Below are positions 1-5,212 of a DNA stretch of 5,212 nt, one piece after another. The notes under the pieces were generated by a model. That model worked only from the letters and a program-made list of their open reading frames with translations. It did no database searches and was not told the origin of the DNA. This DNA comes from a bacterium (GTDB taxonomy: Bacteria; Actinomycetota; Acidimicrobiia; Acidimicrobiales; Bin134). Position numbers and translations under genes: made by a program. Each line of letters starts with the position of its first letter. Positions within the stretch are counted from its first letter, which is position 1. The stretch spans positions 1 through 5,212 of the forward strand of contig JAPPKI010000038.1 of the NCBI GenBank assembly GCA_028820035.1, given 5' to 3'.

Positions 1-926
1 AACGCTCCCACGTGCTCCATGAGGTTGATGCCCACGCCGGGGAGGTCGACCACAGAGCGGATGCCCACCGCCTCCAGGTCCCGTACCGGGCCGATGCCCG
101 AGCGCAAGAGCAATGCGGGGGAGTTGAGCGCTCCCGCGCACACCACGATGTGGCGGCCCCGAGCCTGCTCCAGGCTGCTGTCGCGAGGCGAATAGGCCAC
201 CGCAGTGGCCCGGTCCCGCTCGATCACGATGTGGTGGGCGTAGGCCCCACCGATGATGTGGAGGTTGGGCCTCCCGTCGGCCGGGCGGAGGTAGGCCATG
301 GCGGTGGACACCCGCACTTTCTCCGAAGGGTCCGGGAGCGAGGATCCTGGCAGCTGGGAACGCAGCCAGTTGTCGTTTCCGTCCACCACGTTTTGGGGTG
401 ATGGGCCGATGCCTTCGGACACACCGTCGTTGTGGTCGTCTACCCAGGCCAGCCCGTTGTCTTCGGCGGCGGTCAGGAGCTGCTGCTGAGGGGCGACCAG
501 ATCATCTTTAGCCGCCCGCCGGATGGGGATGGGGCCGCCTATTCCGTGGAGGTCGCCGCCGAACTGGTCGTCTTCCAGTCGCCGGAAGCAGGGGGCCATG
601 GCCTCCCAACTCCAGTTGGGGCTGGCCCAGGCGTCGTAGTCGCTGGGCATCCCCCGCAGTGCCACTCCGCCGTTAACCGAAGACCCTCCACCCAGGGTTC
701 GGCCCTGAGGGTAGGGGGCAGTGGCGTCTCCGGAGGTGCGGGCCTGAAAGCCCCAGTCTCGCCCAGTGTGGGAGAAGTCCACCGCGCCTAGCTGGTCGGC
801 CTCAGGATCGGGTTCGACAGGCCCGGCTTCTAGCAGCAACACCGTGGTGTCCGAGTTCTCCGTCAGGCGGGCGGCCAACACCGCGCCGGTGGAGCCCCCG
901 CCGACGATCACGAAGTCGTAGATCAT
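1..926 (-). CDS. GMC-family FAD-dependent oxidoreductase (choline dehydrogenase-like), C-terminus beyond window
   Basis: This is the N-terminal 308 residues of a glucose-methanol-choline family flavoprotein, which typically oxidises an alcohol using FAD. Translating the minus strand from the ATG at 926-924 gives an open frame to the window edge. Residues 5-14 (FVIVGGGSTG) form the Rossmann dinucleotide-binding loop, and E33 in LLLEAG is the expected ribose-binding acid. Residues 75-85 (GRTLGGGSSVN) match the first GMC signature. Residues 265-279 (GALNSPALLLRSGIG) match the second, followed by a typical DLPGVGINLMEH segment. The family is usually 500-560 residues, so the substrate domain and the catalytic His-His/Asn pair are outside the window. 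An in-frame TAG lies six codons upstream, which bounds the start; only a weak, distant AGGGG could act as ribosome binding site. It lies 58 bp downstream of the amidohydrolase on the same strand and is probably co-transcribed with it. Family assignment is firm; the substrate is unknown. Confidence 0.93.
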   Translation of the reverse strand, partial: MIYDFVIVGGGSTGAVLAARLTENSDTTVLLLEAGPVEPDPEADQLGAVDFSHTGRDWGFQARTSGDATAPYPQGRTLGGGSSVNGGVALRGMPSDYDAWASPNWSWEAMAPCFRRLEDDQFGGDLHGIGGPIPIRRAAKDDLVAPQQQLLTAAEDNGLAWVDDHNDGVSEGIGPSPQNVVDGNDNWLRSQLPGSSLPDPSEKVRVSTAMAYLRPADGRPNLHIIGGAYAHHIVIERDRATAVAYSPRDSSLEQARGRHIVVCAGALNSPALLLRSGIGPVRDLEAVGIRSVVDLPGVGINLMEHVGA

Positions 927-984
927 GCGCGGCGACCGCCCCTAATTGATCGAAGGGCAGGTGAAAGGTTGCTGCCAGTGGCCA

Positions 985-2187
985 TCAGTCCTCGAATGGC
1001 AGGTGGAGCATCTTGATGGCGTTGCCCCGCATGATCTTGTAGATCACCTCGTCGGACAGCCCTTCGCACAGCTTCTCGGCCACCTCTTTGGTGTGGGGCC
1101 AGGTGCTGTCGGAGTGGGGGTAGTCGGTTTCGAAGGTCACGTTGTCCACCCCGATGGCATCGAGGTTGGCCAGTCCGAAGCGGTCGTCGAAGAAGCACCC
1201 GTACACATGGTCGGCGAAGTAGCTGCTGGGGGGCTCTGGGATCACCCCCCACACCCGGTTCCACCCCCGGTTGTGCTCCCACACCACGTCGGCCCGCTCC
1301 AAGACGTAGGGAATCCAGCCGATCTGGCCCTCGCTATAGGCGATCTTGATGTCGGGATAGCGGATGAATGCCCCGGAGAACAGCCAGTCGGCCAGCGACC
1401 CCATGGCGTTGTTGAATGTGAGTGTAGAGGGCACCGCCGGCGGGGCATCTGGGGAGGTGGACGGCATGCGCGACCCCGAGCCGATGTGCATGCACAGCAC
1501 GGTGGCGGTCTCCTCGCACGCGGCAAACAGCGGCTCCCAGTGCCCATCGGCGTCGTGGATGGACGGCAGCCCCAGGTTGGTGGGCAGCTCGGTGAAGGCC
1601 ACCGCATGGGCACCCCGAGCGGCATTGCGGCGTACTTCGGCGGCGGCCAGGTGGGGGTCCCACAGAGGCATGAGAGGCAGCGGGATGAGCCGGCTGCCGG
1701 TGCCGGCGCACCATTCCTCGATCATCCAGTCGTTGTAGGCCTGCACGCACAGCAGGGCCAGCTCCTTGTCGGCCGCCTCCATAAACGTCTGGCCGCAGAA
1801 GCGGGGGAACATCGGGAAGCACATGGCGGCCTCCACGTGGTTGAGTTCCATGTCGTCGAGGCGGGCTTGCTGCTGCCAGCAGCCGGGGCGCATGTCCTCG
1901 TAGCTGATGGGCCGGGCGTCCACCTCCTCTTTGGGGTACCCGGATGCGGCGCTCAGCCGGGTGACGGCACGCTTGAGATCCTCGTAGAGCCAGAAATCCA
2001 CTACCCGCTCCACATCGCTATCCACCCAAACTGGCTCGTGGTCGATGATTATCAGGTCTTTGCGGACGGTCTCCCGCACCACTCGGGGCCCGACATCCTG
2101 GTATTTCCGGGGCAGACGGTCGGTCCACACCGTGGGTGGCTCCACCACGTGGTCGTCCACCGAGATGATCTTGGGGATCTCAGGCAT
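985..2187 (-). CDS. Amidohydrolase_2 family metal-dependent hydrolase (TIM barrel)
   Basis: This is a complete 400-residue protein of the amidohydrolase_2 (ACMSD-like) family, which covers metal-dependent hydrolases and decarboxylases. The N-terminus ISVDDHVVEPP (residues 8-18) supplies the D-x-H metal motif (D11, H13). Further likely active-site positions are H234 in CMHIGSGS, E286 in YSEGQIGWIP and D355 in FETDYPHSDS. The family-typical C-terminus, ending in a helix around MRGNAIKMLHL (386-396), is present. The length is normal, and I see no signal peptide or membrane segment, so it is cytoplasmic. The ATG at 2187 is favoured because the conserved N-terminal motif starts within ten residues and a TAnnnT hexamer lies 6 bp upstream, consistent with a leaderless transcript. 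No Shine-Dalgarno sequence is visible. It is the first gene of the minus-strand unit with the GMC oxidoreductase and is divergent from the deacylase-like gene. The true substrate, and hydrolase versus decarboxylase activity, cannot be decided. Confidence 0.93.
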   Translation of the reverse strand: MPEIPKIISVDDHVVEPPTVWTDRLPRKYQDVGPRVVRETVRKDLIIIDHEPVWVDSDVERVVDFWLYEDLKRAVTRLSAASGYPKEEVDARPISYEDMRPGCWQQQARLDDMELNHVEAAMCFPMFPRFCGQTFMEAADKELALLCVQAYNDWMIEEWCAGTGSRLIPLPLMPLWDPHLAAAEVRRNAARGAHAVAFTELPTNLGLPSIHDADGHWEPLFAACEETATVLCMHIGSGSRMPSTSPDAPPAVPSTLTFNNAMGSLADWLFSGAFIRYPDIKIAYSEGQIGWIPYVLERADVVWEHNRGWNRVWGVIPEPPSSYFADHVYGCFFDDRFGLANLDAIGVDNVTFETDYPHSDSTWPHTKEVAEKLCEGLSDEVIYKIMRGNAIKMLHLPFED

Positions 2188-2193
2188 GGGCTG

Positions 2194-2199
2194 AGCGTA
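2194..2199 (-). promoter_or_regulatory. Candidate -10 element for leaderless amidohydrolase transcript
   Basis: On the minus strand the sequence reads TACGCT, then CAGCCC, then the ATG at 2187. TACGCT fits the actinobacterial TAnnnT -10 consensus, and the 6-nt gap places the expected transcription start on the start codon itself. No -35 hexamer resembling TTGACA is found about 17 bp further upstream, and no ribosome binding site is present, both of which are compatible with leaderless expression. The call rests on position and a short motif only. Confidence 0.5.
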
Positions 2200-2251
2200 C
2201 TCTGCGACCGGAAGGCGACGGCTCGCTGGGGGCCATGTCAGCGGCCTGGCC

Positions 2252-2257
2252 TAGTCT
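2252..2257 (+). promoter_or_regulatory. Candidate -10 element for leaderless deacylase transcript
   Basis: The plus strand reads TAGTCT, then TGCCCC, then the ATG at 2264. This is the same 6-nt hexamer-to-ATG spacing as on the opposite side of the divergent region. It fits TAnnnT with transcription starting at the start codon. There is no Shine-Dalgarno sequence and no recognisable -35. The mirror arrangement with the minus-strand hexamer at 2194-2199 raises confidence in both. Confidence 0.5.
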
Positions 2258-2263
2258 TGCCCC

Positions 2264-3979
2264 ATGCTAGATCTGATCATCAAGGGCGGCTCGGTGGTGG
2301 ATGGCACCGGATCGCCGGGGTTCGCCGCCGACGTAGGCATCAGCGGGGGGAAGATCACCGCAGTCGGCGAAGTTGGCGAAGCCGCGGCGCAGGTCATCGA
2401 TGCCGATGGACTGGTGGTGGCGCCGGGGTTCATCGACGCCCATACCCACTACGACGCCCAGCTTTTCTGGGATCCGCTGGCCTCTCCCTCCAACGAGCAC
2501 GGGGTGACCACGGTGCTGGGCGGCAACTGCGGCTTCACGCTGGCCCCGCTCAAGGCCGACGACGCCGATTACATCCGCCGGATGATGGCCAAGGTGGAGG
2601 GGATGCCCCTGCCTGCGCTGGAGCAAGGCTTACCGTGGAGCTGGTCGAGTTTCGCCGAGTACCTGGATGCATTGGAAGGGCGAATCGGAGTCAACGCCGG
2701 GTTCCTGGTGGGCCACTCGGCGCTGCGCCGCTTTGTGATGGGGGCCGAGGGCACCGGGAACGCGGCTTCTGCTGAGCAGGTGGCGGAGATGGTGCGGCTG
2801 TTGCACGAGGCGCTGGAGGCTGGCGGTCTGGGGTTCTCGTCGTCGCAGTCCACCACGCACTCCGACGGCAACAACGATCCCGTACCCTCCTACTTCGCCG
2901 ACCGCGACGAGATGCTGGCCTTGTGCGACGCGGTGTCCGACCACCCCGGCACCTGGCTGGAGTTCATAATCACCGGCTGCAACGCGTTCTTCACCGACGA
3001 GGAAATCGACCTGATGACCCAGATGTCGGTGCGGGCCCAGCGGTCGCTCAACTGGAACGTCCTCTCCCACGCTTCCACGATGATGGACCGCACCCAACAC
3101 CAGCTTCGGGCCTCGGATGTGGCTGCCGAGGCCGGCGGGCGCATTGTGGCCCTGTCGATGCCGTCGATCGGTGGGCTGAAGATGAGCTTCGGCAGCTATT
3201 GCGCGCTGTACCTGCTGCCCAACTGGGGTGATGTGCTGTACCTCGATCACGACGAGAAGAAGGCCAAGTTGGCCGATCCCGCCGTGCGGCAGTGGCTGGA
3301 TGAGCAGGCCCGCAGCTCCGAGGGCCCGTTCCAGTTCATCTCCACCTGGGCCAACATGGAGATCGGCGACACCTACGCCCCGGAGAACGCCGGGCTCACC
3401 GGGCGCAAAGTGGGCGACATTGCCGCAGAACGAGGGGTTGACCCGTTCGACGCCTTGCTCGACATCGTGGTGGCCGACGATCTGCGCACCGCGCTGTGGC
3501 CGCTGTCGTCCGACGACATCGACGTGGCCTGGCAGCAGCGGGCCGATCTGTGGCAGGACCAGCGGGTGCTGGTGGGCGGCTCCGACGCCGGCGCCCACCT
3601 CGACCGCATGTGCGGCGCCCGCTTCCCCACCGAGATGCTGGCCCAGGCAGTGCGCGACCGGGGACTGTTGTCGATGGAAGAGTGCGTGCGGCTCTTGACC
3701 GACGAGCCCGCCCGCCTGTTCGGGCTAAAGGGCCGAGGCCGGGTGGCCGAGGGCTATTGCGCCGATCTGGTGGTGTTCAACCCTGACAGCGTGGCCTCCG
3801 GCCCCATCGTGGAGCGGACCGACCTCCCCGGCAGCTGCGAGCGCCTCTACGCCAGCGCCATCGGCGTGGAGCACGTGCTGGTCAACGGCACCGAGATCAT
3901 CACCGCGGGCGAGCCCACTGGCGCCACCCCCGGCACCCTCCTCCGTTCCGGCCGCGATACCGAAACCGTCCTGCCGTAG
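2264..3979 (+). CDS. N-acyl-D-amino-acid deacylase-like amidohydrolase (amidohydrolase_3 / D-aminoacylase family)
   Basis: This 571-residue protein belongs to the D-aminoacylase branch of the amidohydrolase superfamily, whose known members remove N-acyl groups from D-amino acids. The N-terminal MLDLIIKGGSVVDGTG opens the usual beta-sandwich. GFIDAHTHYD (55-64) gives the H-x-H motif (H60, H62). GGNCGF (86-91) supplies C89, with the same 27-residue spacing from the second His as in characterised D-aminoacylase. GHSALR (150-155), H269 in NVLSHAS and D441 in GGSDAGAH follow in order. The C-terminal half ends with ADLVVFNPDSV and a VLVNGTEI strand, completing the sandwich. At 571 residues it is longer than the roughly 480-residue classical enzymes, the extra length lying mainly between H269 and D441, as in larger actinobacterial homologues. 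The ligand corresponding to the first barrel histidine (classical YxSHxR) is not evident; the region reads LEFIITGCN. The substrate is therefore uncertain. It is divergent from the amidohydrolase/GMC pair. Confidence 0.9.
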   Translation: MLDLIIKGGSVVDGTGSPGFAADVGISGGKITAVGEVGEAAAQVIDADGLVVAPGFIDAHTHYDAQLFWDPLASPSNEHGVTTVLGGNCGFTLAPLKADDADYIRRMMAKVEGMPLPALEQGLPWSWSSFAEYLDALEGRIGVNAGFLVGHSALRRFVMGAEGTGNAASAEQVAEMVRLLHEALEAGGLGFSSSQSTTHSDGNNDPVPSYFADRDEMLALCDAVSDHPGTWLEFIITGCNAFFTDEEIDLMTQMSVRAQRSLNWNVLSHASTMMDRTQHQLRASDVAAEAGGRIVALSMPSIGGLKMSFGSYCALYLLPNWGDVLYLDHDEKKAKLADPAVRQWLDEQARSSEGPFQFISTWANMEIGDTYAPENAGLTGRKVGDIAAERGVDPFDALLDIVVADDLRTALWPLSSDDIDVAWQQRADLWQDQRVLVGGSDAGAHLDRMCGARFPTEMLAQAVRDRGLLSMEECVRLLTDEPARLFGLKGRGRVAEGYCADLVVFNPDSVASGPIVERTDLPGSCERLYASAIGVEHVLVNGTEIITAGEPTGATPGTLLRSGRDTETVLP

Positions 3980-4150
3980 ATGGGTCCAAACTCTTGAGCA
4001 TCTAGCGAAGGGAGTCCCTGCAACCTCTGCAGTTCCAAGATTCGTAATGCCCTGCCAAGTGAGGCAATAGTGGAGTGTTGAGCAGGTAAGGGATCTGTCA
4101 AAGGACATTCACCATAGGGCAGGCTCGCAAACTTCTATTCTGGGTACAAC
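3980..4150. other. Intergenic composition boundary
   Basis: This 171-bp stretch lies between the GC-rich deacylase gene and the much less GC-rich ATPase gene and has intermediate composition. I see no tRNA, no intact att-like direct repeat and no convincing intrinsic terminator. The only perfect short palindrome is AGGGAGTCCCT at 4009-4019, whose arms are too close to form a useful hairpin; CTGCA-ACCTC-TGCAG at 4019-4033 could form only a 5-bp stem, without a following T-run. Open frames here on the minus strand mostly overlap the deacylase and have no recognisable protein features. Confidence 0.5.
4136..4141 (+). promoter_or_regulatory. Candidate -10 element for the OLD-like ATPase gene
   Basis: TATTCT lies 9 bp before the ATG at 4151 and fits TAnnnT. 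Transcription would start only a few bases before, or at, the start codon. No Shine-Dalgarno sequence precedes the ATG (the spacer is GGGTACAAC), and no TTGACA-like -35 is seen at a normal distance. This is a weak call based on one hexamer in a more AT-rich region, where such matches occur more often by chance. Confidence 0.35.
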
Positions 4151-5212
4151 ATGAAAATTAGCAAAATCAAGATCAAAAATTTTCGATGCCACAAGGACCT
4201 CGAACTTGATTTTGACGATCTGACAATTTTGGTGGGACCTAACGGTGCAGGTAAATCCGCAGTGATTTGCGCCTTGGATTGGTTCTTCACTGGCGAGAAC
4301 ATTTCGGAAGCCGATATTCACGGGAAGACACAGCAGAACAAGGACCATGCCGAAGAAGATCTACAGATAGAAGTATCAGTAGAATTCGTAGACTTGAGTT
4401 CGTCTGATCGGGAGATCTTAGGCAAATATGGAAAGAAGGAAACTGCGAACTTCACAAGAATGAGGACGCCCGACGGTGAAATCAAACTGTATGGCAATTC
4501 CTTGCACGGCCCGGGTTTTGCTAAAGTGAGAAATGCAGACAATGCAACCATCGCCCAGGAGGAATATAAGCATATAGCTGAACAAATTACTGACTTACCA
4601 AATTGGAAAAGCCACAAGGCAGCAAAGGCGGCATTGGATGAATGGGAGGCCAAATCCGAAAATAGGGGACACTTAGTAGAGGTGCAAGACGAAGACACTT
4701 CGCATCTGTATGGAATTGCTGGGAAATATGTTTTGGAAAAGTGTTTTCGGATGATATTTGTTCCCGCCGCTATGAATATTTCGGATGAAGTTGGGGAATC
4801 TAGCAAAGGCTCAATTCTCAATAGACTTGTAGGAGAAGTTGCTAAGATGGCAGTTGCAGAAGCGCGGGGTAGATGGCTGGAAGAGAATAAGGCTCAAATG
4901 GATGCGCTAGATACTTCCATTCGTAATATGGTGAGAGAGGCGACAACGGAACATGAGAAGGTAATCAATAGGCACCTGTCTAGACTAATTCGGGACGCAA
5001 GCGTCGTATTGAGAGGAGAATCACCAGATTGGAATATGCGTGGTGAAGCATCGATACAGACTGATATCTTGGTCAACGGGCAGCAGATTAGACTTGACCG
5101 CCAAGGACATGGAGTCCAGCGAGCAGCGGTAATTGCAATACTTCAAGCGCTAGTAGATCGGCAAGCTCTATCGGTGGTTGCAGCTGAGGGCAGTGTAGGC
5201 GGTTTGGGCTGA
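4151..5212 (+). CDS. OLD/RecF-like AAA (ABC-type) ATPase, truncated before Walker B and TOPRIM
   Basis: The 353-residue product begins like SMC/RecF/OLD ATPases: MKISKIKIKNFRCHKDLELD, then LTILVGPNGAGKS with the Walker A motif at 29-36 (K35, S36). A segment around IFVPAAMNISDE (202-213) with a following SKGSILNRL resembles the OLD-nuclease ATPase lid region. A helical, charged stretch covers about 235-285. RLDRQGHGVQRAAVIAILQAL (314-334) is the ABC-signature-like region of these proteins. The family would continue into a Walker B such as EEPE and then usually a TOPRIM nuclease domain, giving about 550-700 residues. Here the frame ends with TGA 19 residues after the signature, at the window edge, and none of the three forward frames shows a Walker B before that point. 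Composition is far lower in GC than in the neighbouring genes, with ATA, TTA and AGA codons, suggesting horizontal transfer. OLD-type ATPases occur in defence systems such as Gabija, but no partner gene is visible. It may be a broken gene, a frameshifted one, or the ATPase half of a split protein. Confidence 0.85.
   Translation: MKISKIKIKNFRCHKDLELDFDDLTILVGPNGAGKSAVICALDWFFTGENISEADIHGKTQQNKDHAEEDLQIEVSVEFVDLSSSDREILGKYGKKETANFTRMRTPDGEIKLYGNSLHGPGFAKVRNADNATIAQEEYKHIAEQITDLPNWKSHKAAKAALDEWEAKSENRGHLVEVQDEDTSHLYGIAGKYVLEKCFRMIFVPAAMNISDEVGESSKGSILNRLVGEVAKMAVAEARGRWLEENKAQMDALDTSIRNMVREATTEHEKVINRHLSRLIRDASVVLRGESPDWNMRGEASIQTDILVNGQQIRLDRQGHGVQRAAVIAILQALVDRQALSVVAAEGSVGGLG

Noticed and set aside
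12..791. Plus-strand open frames near the left edge (12-401, 298-489, 432-791)
   Set aside because: They are antisense to the GMC oxidoreductase, whose minus-strand frame is open from 926 to the edge and contains the family signatures.
946..2775. Long plus-strand open frame of 609 codons
   Set aside because: It runs antisense through the amidohydrolase gene and then out of frame through the start of the deacylase gene, both of which have clear family motifs. The translation is rich in Gly, His and Val repeats and has no recognisable domain, as expected of a GC-rich shadow frame.
2630..3598. Minus-strand open frame of 322 codons
   Set aside because: It is antisense to the well-supported deacylase gene, with no conserved motif in its translation; GC-rich codons create long antisense frames.
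4009..4033. Short inverted repeats after the deacylase gene as a terminator
   Set aside because: The AGGGAGTCCCT palindrome has only a one-base centre, and the adjacent stem is 5 bp with no T-run, so neither is a credible intrinsic terminator.
4047..4070. Seven-codon upstream ORF before the ATPase gene
   Set aside because: It has no ribosome binding site, lies upstream of the best promoter candidate, and such short frames are expected by chance.
3725..4108. Minus-strand open frames across the deacylase end and intergenic region (3725-4108, 3847-4101)
   Set aside because: Most of each overlaps the deacylase C-terminus on the opposite strand, and the unique N-terminal parts show no recognisable family features. 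A gene remnant cannot be fully excluded.
3980..4150. A tRNA fragment or attachment site at the composition boundary
   Set aside because: I looked for a T-arm or CCA-proximal tRNA end and for direct repeats matching the window's right end, and found no match.

Overview
The window looks like a piece of a high-GC actinobacterial chromosome, most plausibly Acidimicrobiia or a related lineage. This is inferred from three things: very GC-rich codon use over positions 1-3979, catabolic enzymes of types common in actinobacteria, and TAnnnT promoter hexamers placed so close to start codons that transcripts would be leaderless. Taxonomy cannot be fixed from this sequence alone.

The left part (1-2187) is a minus-strand two-gene unit. 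A metal-dependent hydrolase of the amidohydrolase_2 family (2187-985) is followed after 58 bp by a GMC-type FAD oxidoreductase, which starts at 926 and runs off the left edge with 308 residues visible. A 76-bp divergent intergenic region (2188-2263) separates this unit from a plus-strand gene for an N-acyl-D-amino-acid deacylase-like amidohydrolase (2264-3979). Both divergent genes carry a TAnnnT hexamer exactly 6 bp before the ATG. The three enzymes together suggest catabolism of an amide- or acyl-containing, hydroxylated compound. The substrate is not readable from the sequence.

The right part (3980-5212) is different in character. After the deacylase stop codon the base composition falls sharply, from above 70% GC in sampled coding lines to roughly 45%. 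A plus-strand gene at 4151-5212 encodes the N-terminal ATPase part of an OLD/RecF-like protein. It has a clear Walker A motif and an ABC-signature-like motif, but the frame stops about 19 residues after the signature, before any Walker B or TOPRIM region. This looks like the edge of a horizontally acquired block, possibly a defence island. The partner genes that would identify a system lie outside the window.

I found no rRNA, tRNA, CRISPR array, insertion sequence or convincing terminator. The most notable points are the paired leaderless-type promoters, the composition break at about 3980, and the truncated OLD-like ATPase. No new system can be demonstrated from this window alone.
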